Of a DNA stretch of 64,000 nucleotides, positions 9,256 to 16,988 are shown piece by piece; within the stretch, counting starts at the first letter, position 1, and each line of letters begins with the position of its first letter. The DNA is from Balneola sp. (GTDB lineage Bacteria > Bacteroidota > Rhodothermia > Balneolales > Balneolaceae): assembly GCA_017640785.1 (NCBI GenBank), contig JAEPPZ010000002.1, positions 157,748-221,747 of the forward strand. Direction: 5' to 3'. Under the pieces are notes generated by a model, which worked only from the letters and a program-made list of their open reading frames with translations, was not told the origin of the DNA and searched no databases. The position numbers and the translations under genes are program-made.

Positions 9256-9807
9256 ATGAAAAATTTAAAATATATTGTTACTGCTTTAGCATTTGTTGCT
9301 TTTGCCAATCCTGTAGCTAATGCACAAGAAACACAAGACATAAACGCTTCTGCTACCATACTTGCTGATATTGCACTTTCCTTTGTTTCTGATGTAAATT
9401 TCGGTAACATTCAGGATACAGGTTCCCCTGTACTTGACCCTCAAGGAACTAACACTGCTGATGTTGGTGGTGCTGCAACTTTTGGAAAATTTTCTATTTC
9501 TGCTGCTAACTCTACTCAGTTAGTTATTGACTGGGATCAAGCAACAGTTACACTTAGTGACGGAACTAATTCTATGACTTTCACTCCTGATGTTTCTGCG
9601 AATAGTACAGATGCAATTGCTAGTTCAAGTGATGTTACTAAAGCAACTGCTGGTGCAGCTACTGAAACTTCTGCTGGTGGTGCTTTATTTGTATACATCG
9701 GTGGTAATTTAGGTACACTTTCAGGCCAAGCTGCCGGAACTTATACTTCTGACAGTGGTACTGCAGGTGCTTCCGGAGACTTAACATTCACTGTTAATTA
9801 TCAGTAA
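9256..9807 (+). CDS. DUF4402 protein, presumptive major pilin subunit
   Basis: 183 residues. Signal peptide MKNLKYIVTALAFVAFANPVANA, then a small Ala/Thr/Ser/Gly-rich domain with a clear DUF4402 pattern: VNFGNIQDTG, FGKFSISAANS, NSMTFTPD and FVYIGGNLG. The penultimate residue is Tyr and positions 4, 6 and 8 from the end are Val, Phe and Leu; the Gly that should be 14 from the end is displaced by a 9-residue insertion (SDSGTAGAS) after GTYT. It has its own upstream gap with a palindrome and is followed by a strong intrinsic terminator, while its neighbours are packed tightly. Small size, biased composition and its own transcription unit are what one expects of an abundant structural subunit; this is inference. 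Confidence 0.75.
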   Translation: MKNLKYIVTALAFVAFANPVANAQETQDINASATILADIALSFVSDVNFGNIQDTGSPVLDPQGTNTADVGGAATFGKFSISAANSTQLVIDWDQATVTLSDGTNSMTFTPDVSANSTDAIASSSDVTKATAGAATETSAGGALFVYIGGNLGTLSGQAAGTYTSDSGTAGASGDLTFTVNYQ

Positions 9808-9830
9808 TAGTTAGTCTTATAATGAATTTA

Positions 9831-9861
9831 AAGTCTCGCTAAAGCGGGACTTTTTTTTTAT
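9831..9861 (+). terminator. Strong intrinsic terminator after the presumptive major pilin gene
   Basis: A 9-bp stem (AAGTCTCGC, 9831-9839, with GCGGGACTT, 9844-9852; one G-T pair) and a TAAA loop are followed directly by nine or more T residues. It lies 23 bases after the pilin stop and 70 before the chaperone start, on the coding strand. It should end most transcripts that begin upstream of the pilin and leave reduced read-through into the chaperone, usher and motor genes. Confidence 0.9.
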
Positions 9862-9931
9862 TAAAACTATCCAAAATATATTTGGTTTTAATTCTTTACT
9901 TTACTGCATCATTTACAACTAAAAAGCAGTC

Positions 9932-10765
9932 ATGAAAATAATTAGGGTTATAATAAGCGGGTTATTTCTATGTACAATTTTATCTGCAACAGTTCTGTCG
10001 CAGGTTACAATTGCACCTACAAATATGTTTCTTGATGACAATTCCAGATTTGGAACATTTATGGTTATCAATAATTCACAGCAACCACAAGAAATCTCTG
10101 TAGATTTTCTATTCGGATATTTTGACACCAACGAGTTTGGCGATAAGAGTTTTGTGAGGGATAGTTCAGAGATTGCACAAAATTATTCCATCGCAGAAAG
10201 CGTGAGGGCCTTCCCTCAAAATTTTGTACTTCAAAGTGGTGATCGTCAAATCGTTCGTTTAAGAATAAACGCATCACAAGACTTGGTTGAACAAACTTAT
10301 TGGGCTCGTATTAGAACTACTTCAACACCTGAAAGCCCTCCATTGGAACTTGGAGCTTCTGATGCTGTAAATGCTCAAATTGGAGTAAAGTTTGAACAAA
10401 TAACCGGGTTATTTTATAAGGTTGGAGAAACAAATACCGGTATTAATATCAATCAAATCAGAACAAGAATGATTGATGATAATACTATACAGATATTATC
10501 TGATTTTGAACGCACTGGAAACTCACCTTTTTTGGGTACGGTTACTACGTCCATAATTAAAGATGGGAAAATTATGAGAACTTCATCATTATCTACCAGT
10601 TTTTATTTTGACGGTACTCATGGGCAAAACTTTAACATTGAAGATATGGAACCTGGCAGTTACCAGGTTAAAGTAGAATTTGTATCAGAACGTAACGACG
10701 TATCTGAACAAGATCTAGTCCAAATGTCACCTTCAGTTTCCAGTACCACCGTTCAAATACAATAA
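9932..10765 (+). CDS. PapD-like periplasmic pilus chaperone, divergent
   Basis: 277 residues with a signal peptide (residues 1-24, ending VLSQ). The N-terminal domain (about 25-145) follows the PapD immunoglobulin fold: TIAPTNMFLDD, FMVINNSQQPQEI, then FPQNFVLQSGDRQIVRLR, which matches the P-x-x-L-x-P-G-x-x-Q-x-x-R signature, and EQTYWARIRT. LFYK in the last strand of this domain corresponds to LFYR of PapD. A second beta domain follows. Such chaperones bind pilin subunits in the periplasm by donor-strand complementation. By hand alignment the two residues that anchor the subunit C-terminus in PapD (Arg8, Lys112) are Asn and Gly here, so anchoring must differ. It lies between the pilin-like genes and the usher-like gene (36 bases). 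Confidence 0.8.
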   Translation: MKIIRVIISGLFLCTILSATVLSQVTIAPTNMFLDDNSRFGTFMVINNSQQPQEISVDFLFGYFDTNEFGDKSFVRDSSEIAQNYSIAESVRAFPQNFVLQSGDRQIVRLRINASQDLVEQTYWARIRTTSTPESPPLELGASDAVNAQIGVKFEQITGLFYKVGETNTGININQIRTRMIDDNTIQILSDFERTGNSPFLGTVTTSIIKDGKIMRTSSLSTSFYFDGTHGQNFNIEDMEPGSYQVKVEFVSERNDVSEQDLVQMSPSVSSTTVQIQ

Positions 10766-10801
10766 ATTTGAAGAAGTATATAAAACATAAAAGTAATTTT
10801 T

Positions 10802-13783
10802 TTGAGAGATTGGTTCAAAATAGCTGTAAAGATATGCTTCTTTCTCTTTTGTGTACTTCTAACACAACCTGAAGCCATCGCTCAGAATACTTCTGATGAA
10901 TCCGAAGTATATCTAGAGTTCAGGCATCGCGGAATAATAAATACTGTTGTTATCTCATATTATAGAGATAACAATTTTTACCTGCCTATAAATGAGATCT
11001 TCAACCTCCTCGGTATAGAAAATAATCAGGATGGTTTAATTATAACAGGAAACTTCTCTTTAGAACAAACTCCATATACAATAAACCTCCAAGACAATTT
11101 TATCAGATTCGGAGATGAGACTCATGAAATTTCTTCAGACGATTTTTTAATCAAAGAAATAGACTTTTATTTAAAGCCTGAACTTTTCTACGATATATTT
11201 CAGCTGGATTTTATGATTGACTTCGGGAATCTAAGACTTAGCCTGATAACACAAAAAGAACTTCCGGCAATACAAAAAGTATTAAGAAATCAAAAAAGAA
11301 GAATTGCTGACAACAACCGTTTCTCTGCAAATAATTATGACCTGAAATTTAAGAGGAAAAAACCCTTCTTAGATGGTGGATTTGTAGACTACAATCTTTC
11401 TGCCAATTTATCCGATCAAGTTAATATCTATAATTATAATAGTAATATTGGTTTACAACTTTATGGAGGAGATCTTCAGGGTTCGTTATTTGGGAGCTTC
11501 TCTGAAAATTTTTCGAACTTTTCCACTAATAACCTTAGGTGGAGAAGGTACTTTAGAGATCAAAATATAATTACAAAATTAACCATTGGTCAAACTCTTA
11601 CAGATGGTGTAAATAAAAGCCCGTACAGAGGAGTTCGTTTTTCAAATGAACCTGTGGAGCCTAGACGGCTGTTTGATGAGTTTGAAGTACGGGGCACTAC
11701 TATTCCTCAATCAGAAGTGGAACTATATCTTAACAATGCGCTTATCGATTTTCAAATTTCTGATCAAGCCGGTGACTATAGGTTCTTAGCCCCACTCACT
11801 TATGGTGCAACCCAACTTGATCTAAGAATTTATGGACCTACCGGCCAAATCATAGAAAGGTCAAATCGTATTCAGGTTCCTTTTAACTTTCAGCCGGCCG
11901 GCGAGTTTAATTACATCGTAAACCTCGGAGAACTTGATAATCCATTGATTGGTACATCCAACCGGGTACTAACTGCACAGGGATCGGGATCATATGGATT
12001 AACTGATTGGCTTACTGCAAAAGCAGGTATTGAATATTATGAAGGATTTCATACTTCTATGCCTACTTTTATTTCTTCTCTTTCATCCAGATTATCCACG
12101 AATTATATTTTTACTCTTGAAGGAGCTACCGATGCTTTCTATCGAACTACATTGAATGCTGTTTATCCTAATTCAGCAAGTTTTAATGTTGATTTTATAG
12201 ATTACTCTTCCGGGTTTAGTATTTATAATCCTTCTAATGATGATAAAAGAATTAGCAGCACTCTGTTCTATCCTTTTTCATTCGGATCTACCCCTTTTAA
12301 TTTGAGAGTTTCTGCCTTTTCTCGTTTCGGTGAATCCTCAAGTATTACAACATTCAGAGCAGATGCTAATTCAAGGTTTAGTAAATTTAATATCCGAGTA
12401 GGTTATATCGATAGATATTTTGGAAGGTTTGATATTCTTTCACCCACCAGTTTAGCAGCAATTGAAAACTCAGTTACATATACACTTTCTCGTAATCGCA
12501 ATATCCCTTCCTACTTAAAAGGAACTTTTTTGAGAGCTCAAATGCGATATCTGCCTATTCAAAAAGAAGTTGAATCTGCACAATTATTTATTTCAAGAAG
12601 TATTTTTAGAAATGGAAGATTTCAATTTTCAGTTGGCAGAAATTTCTTTAATCATTTTAACTCTGTCAGATTTAGCTTTAGTATTGATTTCAACAAGATA
12701 AGATCCAGTTCAAACTTTAGTTCCATTCGGGACAATTATAATTTAACACAGAATCTCAGAGGATCTATAGGTTACGATACAAATTATAATAATTTCTTAT
12801 TCACCAGTAGAGAACAAGTTGGCAGATCAGGTACGGCCGTTAAACTTTTCGTTGATAACAATAATAACGGAATTTTTGATGAAGAAGATGACCCGATAAA
12901 TGAAAATGCTTTACGTGTTACAAGATCAGGTGCAATGAACTTTTCCAAAAACGGGGTTCATTATTTCACGCAGATGCAACCTTATTTTTACTATAACATG
13001 GAATTGAATAAGGGAGCTATCAGAAACCCTATGCTAGTACCGGAGTTTGAAAAATTTGGTCTGATTACTGATCCAAATCGATTCAAAAAAGTAGAAATTC
13101 CGTTTTATATGTCTGGTGTTGTAGAAGGAACAGTTGAACGATTTTTTGAAAATGGAAGAAAATCTGGAATAGCCGGTCTTAAAGTTTTAATTACTTCAAT
13201 TGATGGTGACTTTTCTAAAGAAATCAGGACATTTTCAGATGGGAGTTTTTATTCTTTCGAGATACCTCCCGGAAAATATAAATTAAGTATTGATCAGAGC
13301 CAGTTAGATATTTTAGATTCAAAAATACGTGATAGTTTACCTAACTTTGAGGTAAGGTCTATACCTGAAGGAGATTTCATCGAAGGACTTAATATAGCAC
13401 TTGTTCCAAAAGATTTTGACCAACTTGACCTTGAAATAGTTCCTGATACAACGATAATGGCAGATATCAGACAATTGGACGAGATAATTCAACTTCAGGA
13501 AGAATATGATGAAAATATTGACCGGACATTACGATTGATTATACAGGCACAAACTGCTTTTTATAACAGAGATATTGATAGAGCTTTGTCATTAGTCAAC
13601 GAGTCTTTAAGTTTATTTGAAACCGCCCAGGGTTATGCTTTAAAGGGGAGTCTGTATTACTTAAAAGGCGATAAAGTAGAAGCTCAAAAGAACTGGGATC
13701 TGGCTGTAGAATTTAATCCGGATATCTTTATTCCGGATATTGAAGTATTAGACCAATTAATTAGAACTCAACCAGGAAACTAG
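10802..13783 (+). CDS. Usher-like outer-membrane beta-barrel with C-terminal TPR domain
   Basis: 993 residues. The start is TTG at 10802: an in-frame stop at 10781 and absence of ATG or GTG force it, and the signal peptide (to AIAQ, residue 28) needs it. After an N-terminal domain (35-150) comes a long run of amphipathic beta strands (about 190-680), interrupted at about 298-365 by a small beta-sandwich (VRGTTIPQSEVELYLNNAL then YGPTGQ) like the plug of FimD/TcfC ushers. Then come a Ca-binding-like DNNNNGIFDEEDD segment (about 684), a carboxypeptidase-regulatory-like domain (770-840) and two TPR-like helical pairs (905-985). Classical ushers lack this C-terminal TPR part, which resembles the lipoprotein at 15668. 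Directly downstream of the chaperone; presumably it secretes and assembles the DUF4402 subunits. A different large OM barrel family is not excluded. Confidence 0.72.
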   Translation: MRDWFKIAVKICFFLFCVLLTQPEAIAQNTSDESEVYLEFRHRGIINTVVISYYRDNNFYLPINEIFNLLGIENNQDGLIITGNFSLEQTPYTINLQDNFIRFGDETHEISSDDFLIKEIDFYLKPELFYDIFQLDFMIDFGNLRLSLITQKELPAIQKVLRNQKRRIADNNRFSANNYDLKFKRKKPFLDGGFVDYNLSANLSDQVNIYNYNSNIGLQLYGGDLQGSLFGSFSENFSNFSTNNLRWRRYFRDQNIITKLTIGQTLTDGVNKSPYRGVRFSNEPVEPRRLFDEFEVRGTTIPQSEVELYLNNALIDFQISDQAGDYRFLAPLTYGATQLDLRIYGPTGQIIERSNRIQVPFNFQPAGEFNYIVNLGELDNPLIGTSNRVLTAQGSGSYGLTDWLTAKAGIEYYEGFHTSMPTFISSLSSRLSTNYIFTLEGATDAFYRTTLNAVYPNSASFNVDFIDYSSGFSIYNPSNDDKRISSTLFYPFSFGSTPFNLRVSAFSRFGESSSITTFRADANSRFSKFNIRVGYIDRYFGRFDILSPTSLAAIENSVTYTLSRNRNIPSYLKGTFLRAQMRYLPIQKEVESAQLFISRSIFRNGRFQFSVGRNFFNHFNSVRFSFSIDFNKIRSSSNFSSIRDNYNLTQNLRGSIGYDTNYNNFLFTSREQVGRSGTAVKLFVDNNNNGIFDEEDDPINENALRVTRSGAMNFSKNGVHYFTQMQPYFYYNMELNKGAIRNPMLVPEFEKFGLITDPNRFKKVEIPFYMSGVVEGTVERFFENGRKSGIAGLKVLITSIDGDFSKEIRTFSDGSFYSFEIPPGKYKLSIDQSQLDILDSKIRDSLPNFEVRSIPEGDFIEGLNIALVPKDFDQLDLEIVPDTTIMADIRQLDEIIQLQEEYDENIDRTLRLIIQAQTAFYNRDIDRALSLVNESLSLFETAQGYALKGSLYYLKGDKVEAQKNWDLAVEFNPDIFIPDIEVLDQLIRTQPGN

Positions 13784-13788
13784 GAGTA

Positions 13789-15627
13789 TTGAAAGTTCCT
13801 ATGGCAATTAGAATGTATACGTTGGTTAAAAAATCTTTGAGCAAGTATTTAATGCTGAGATATCTATTCTCTCTTTTAATATTCTTGTGCGTTTCAGATT
13901 TTTCATTAAAAGCTCAATCTTCCGGTGTCATCACCCAATCAGGTCAGTTACAAATTGCTTCTCTTGAACAGGCATACGATTCACAGATTATTCTAATACT
14001 TTCTAATCACTTTGACAGAAAGAAATTTTTTGTAGACGTCAATATTGACGCTGAGTTTATAGAAGAAACTTTGTTAACACCCGGTAGTCAAACTATAACA
14101 AGAAACTCGCAAAGCTTTTTGCCCGGTCTCCCCTTTCTTCCGGATGAAAATCTTCAAAATTCTCAAACTGCACAGGCAACCCCTCAAAACACTACAAACC
14201 AAACTACTTATAAGACTTTACAATTAAACAGTCTTGCGATTAACATATATGCAGATACCTCCCTTTCTGATACCGATTTAGATTTTATGAGAAGGGTAAC
14301 CGGCTTTGCTGCTAAAGTTGATTTTACCAGAGGTGATGTAATCAATATCACTCAACTAGCCATCCCTGACCCTGATTTTAAGCCAGCTGTAGTTATAACT
14401 AATACCCAAGAACCTGAACCTAAATCCCTCTTAAGCTCTTTCAGAGACTATCTGGTTGAAATAATTTTGCTTACTGTATTTCTACTTGGATTATTTGGCT
14501 ATGGCATGTTCAGAAACTCCAGAGATAAATCTGATTTCCAGTCGCAAAGGGAGACTCTAAAAAGCGATATTACAGTAGAAGGAAGTTTAAATCCTGAAAG
14601 TAATCTTTCCTTTTTCGGAAGCTCTAAAGAACATTCACGTGATATAGTTTCCGAATTCGAATTAGTTTCAGAAAACTTTTTCAAATATCCACAGGAAGTT
14701 TCTTTGGTTTTCGAATTCTGGATTGACAGCGATCAAAAAAATGGGCCTTCAAATGTTGCTGAAGTTGTTTCAGCTATCGATTCCAGCTCACTTAAATTAC
14801 TCCAAAATCATATTGACGAAGAAAAACTGGAAACTATTAAGGTTGCCATAAGAAACCTGCCTCCAATGTCAATTGATGAAAAATACAGAGCTGCCAAGTA
14901 TTTTAACTCGGTTATAGCGGACGAAAACACCGATGAAAAATCAAACAAAAAACATGCTAAACTGGGGCTGTTCAAATTTCTGACTCATCTATCTGATGAT
15001 CTGTTAACAGAGCTTATAAAAACTGAGAATAATGTAAGTGCCGCCCTCATAATTGATTATTTACCCGAAGATAAAGCCGCGTCTATCTTGAATACGTTTG
15101 AAAGATCCAGAGCAGCTGAAATTATGCTTAAAATGTCTACTCTGCATACGCTATCCTATAAAGAACAGAGTATAATTTCCAGTGGATTGTTCGAAAAAGC
15201 AATCTTAGTAAGGGACAATGTACATGAAGACAATTTTGGTGTTGAGAACATTTTACCAATTCTTGAAAATCTTCCTGTAGACGAGCAACGAAGATATATC
15301 GAACAGTTGAAATCGACAGGTTCACCAGTAGGTACCATTTTAGAAAAAGAATTTTTTACTATAGACCAGATTCCTGAATTAGAAGACGAAGTAGTTAAAA
15401 ATGGTGTTGAAGAAATAGACACTTCAACCTTATTGGAAGCATTGGTTGGGCTTGATCCGGCATCTATTGATAAGATCTTAAACGGAAGACCAAAACGCGA
15501 GCAACAACTAATTCGTCTTGAACTTGAATCTATAAACGGTGAACATCAAGTTAATGCAGAGGCCAAAAAGAAATTGGTCAGTTCTCTCCGAAAATCTATA
15601 AAACTAAGTAAAGCAGATCAGGAATAA
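13789..15627 (+). CDS. FliF-FliG fusion: one-piece inner-membrane rotor protein
   Basis: 612 residues. N-terminal hydrophobic segment (21-43); periplasmic region 55-200 matching the third FliF domain: LEQAYDSQIILIL, VDVNIDAEF, a disordered TTNQTTYKTL stretch and RRVTGFAAKVDFTRGD, as in the GF-x-x-x-RGD-x-x-x-V of MS-ring proteins; a transmembrane helix at 221-240; a YPQEVSLVFEFWI segment (300-312) like the FliG-binding tail of FliF; then FliG-like N (325-385), middle (395-452) and C domains (485-605). The last aligns without gaps with the FliG torque domain from TILEKEFF through LLEALVGLDP to LIRLEL. FliF domains 1 and 2 are absent. The start is TTG at 13789 or, equally likely, ATG at 13801. 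It begins 5 bases after the usher stop and is followed by MotA and MotB genes, so it should be the rotor they drive. Confidence 0.82.
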   Translation: MKVPMAIRMYTLVKKSLSKYLMLRYLFSLLIFLCVSDFSLKAQSSGVITQSGQLQIASLEQAYDSQIILILSNHFDRKKFFVDVNIDAEFIEETLLTPGSQTITRNSQSFLPGLPFLPDENLQNSQTAQATPQNTTNQTTYKTLQLNSLAINIYADTSLSDTDLDFMRRVTGFAAKVDFTRGDVINITQLAIPDPDFKPAVVITNTQEPEPKSLLSSFRDYLVEIILLTVFLLGLFGYGMFRNSRDKSDFQSQRETLKSDITVEGSLNPESNLSFFGSSKEHSRDIVSEFELVSENFFKYPQEVSLVFEFWIDSDQKNGPSNVAEVVSAIDSSSLKLLQNHIDEEKLETIKVAIRNLPPMSIDEKYRAAKYFNSVIADENTDEKSNKKHAKLGLFKFLTHLSDDLLTELIKTENNVSAALIIDYLPEDKAASILNTFERSRAAEIMLKMSTLHTLSYKEQSIISSGLFEKAILVRDNVHEDNFGVENILPILENLPVDEQRRYIEQLKSTGSPVGTILEKEFFTIDQIPELEDEVVKNGVEEIDTSTLLEALVGLDPASIDKILNGRPKREQQLIRLELESINGEHQVNAEAKKKLVSSLRKSIKLSKADQE

Positions 15628-15667
15628 TCACTACATATCGAATGTAATTATTATCGGCATTTCTATC

Positions 15668-16144
15668 ATGTCGATTTCATTTCTGTTTTCTTGCGGAAGT
15701 TCTAAAGATATGTCGGTTAGTGAACCTGTCACATCAGGCCAAAATGAAGAAGCATCAACTCAAACTGAGAGTTCTAATAAAAGCAGTAATGATGAAGTTG
15801 ATCTTGAAAAAGCTAGAAGAGACTCACTGATGCAGGTTTATAAAGAAGAACTTCACAAAGACTATCAAACCAAGGCCAATAGAATCACTACCCTTTATAT
15901 ACTTTCTCAACAAAAATTCTATAGCGGTGAGTATCAGGATGCAATGTTTCTAATCAACCGAGCTTTGCAGGTAAAGGAAACTGCCGATCTACTTGCTTTG
16001 AAAGGAAGCATCTATTTGGGTTTGGGTTCTATTGAAAACTTCGTGGCTTTTTGGAGAAGAGCTCTTGAAATGGATGAGGACTTACCCATACCTCCCTCTC
16101 CTGCCATCGTTGATGAGTTGAAAAGACAAGGCTTAATAGAATGA
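15668..16144 (+). CDS. Small TPR lipoprotein, motor-pilus linker candidate
   Basis: 158 residues from the only ATG. FLFSC-GSS is a lipobox, but with this start only eight residues and no positive charge precede the cysteine; the frame stays open upstream to 15608 and reads a much better hydrophobic leader (YISNVIIIGISIMSIS), so translation probably begins at an unusual codon such as ATA or ATT, or the sequence hides an error. After an acidic, Ser-rich linker, two TPR-like helix pairs (about 75-150) follow, with LLALKGSIYLGLGS and FWRRALEMDEDLPIP resembling the C-terminal TPRs of the usher (YALKGSLYYLKGD). Located between the FliF-FliG fusion and MotA. Anchored to the outer membrane or retained at the inner one, it could connect motor and usher; this is inference. 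Confidence 0.72.
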   Translation: MSISFLFSCGSSKDMSVSEPVTSGQNEEASTQTESSNKSSNDEVDLEKARRDSLMQVYKEELHKDYQTKANRITTLYILSQQKFYSGEYQDAMFLINRALQVKETADLLALKGSIYLGLGSIENFVAFWRRALEMDEDLPIPPSPAIVDELKRQGLIE

Positions 16145-16179
16145 AAACAATGAAAGAATTATTAAACCATAACTAAGAC

Positions 16180-16977
16180 ATGCGTACATCATTTTTAAAC
16201 ATTTTTTGTTTCTTAGTTTCCTTAGCAATTTTAGTATGGGGAGCTCTACTTGTAGTTGGGTTCGCTCAATACAATATGATTCCATCAAAATATGAATTTC
16301 TGAACCTCCCCAGTCTTGCTATAGTATTTGGTGGTATATCTGCAAGTGTATTTATCAGTTATCCATTTAAAAAAGTAATAATAGCGCTACGAGAAAGTAC
16401 AAGGCTTTTTTCTCAAAGTAATATAGATGATCAGCTACTTGAAAAGGATATTGAAAAAATTTTAGAGTGGCAGAAAAGAATACGAGCCAATAAAATTAAA
16501 GCTGTTTCGGAATTAAGTGAAGAGTATGGAAATCGATTTGAAGGCTATCTCTTCTCAATTTTAGATACTAATTATTCAACTGAAGACCTTCGAGAATTAG
16601 CCGAAATAAATATTCAGGAAACATTTACCCGTCAGCAGCAGATCAATCAAATAATTGCAAGTATGGGGAAAACGGCACCCGTCTTCGGTATGCTGGGAAC
16701 ACTATTTGGACTTATTGTTATTCTGTCCGGTTTTAATGAAATGGATTCTTTGTTAACAGGACTTGCCGCTGCATTAATGACTACACTTTATGGTATAATA
16801 ATTGGGAATTTCATCTTTATTCCAATGGCAAAAAAGATGAATAATATTGCTTCTCTTCAATTTTTCAGAGAAAAACTGATATTGGAAGGAATTCTGTTGA
16901 TTCAACAACAAAAATCCTCACTTCAGATCTACGACAAACTCAAAGCTCATATGCACAGAACGAGTCAACAATTTTAG
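16180..16977 (+). CDS. motA: MotA-type stator protein
   Basis: 265 residues with the MotA plan: helix 1 (7-29), helix 2 (42-62) with LPSLAIVFGGISAS, a cytoplasmic loop (65-155) and helices 3 and 4 (about 162-185 and 192-216). GKTAPVFGMLGTLFGL (163-178), with its proline, and MTTLYG (200-205) are the conserved channel segments of the MotA family. Together with MotB it should form a proton or sodium channel in the inner membrane whose loop pushes on FliG. The partner rotor is the fusion gene two genes upstream, and motB follows 11 bases later. ExbB/TolQ is less likely because of the four-helix arrangement and the OmpA-domain partner. The ion used cannot be read from the sequence. Confidence 0.9.
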   Translation: MRTSFLNIFCFLVSLAILVWGALLVVGFAQYNMIPSKYEFLNLPSLAIVFGGISASVFISYPFKKVIIALRESTRLFSQSNIDDQLLEKDIEKILEWQKRIRANKIKAVSELSEEYGNRFEGYLFSILDTNYSTEDLRELAEINIQETFTRQQQINQIIASMGKTAPVFGMLGTLFGLIVILSGFNEMDSLLTGLAAALMTTLYGIIIGNFIFIPMAKKMNNIASLQFFREKLILEGILLIQQQKSSLQIYDKLKAHMHRTSQQF

Positions 16978-16988
16978 GGTAACGGAAA

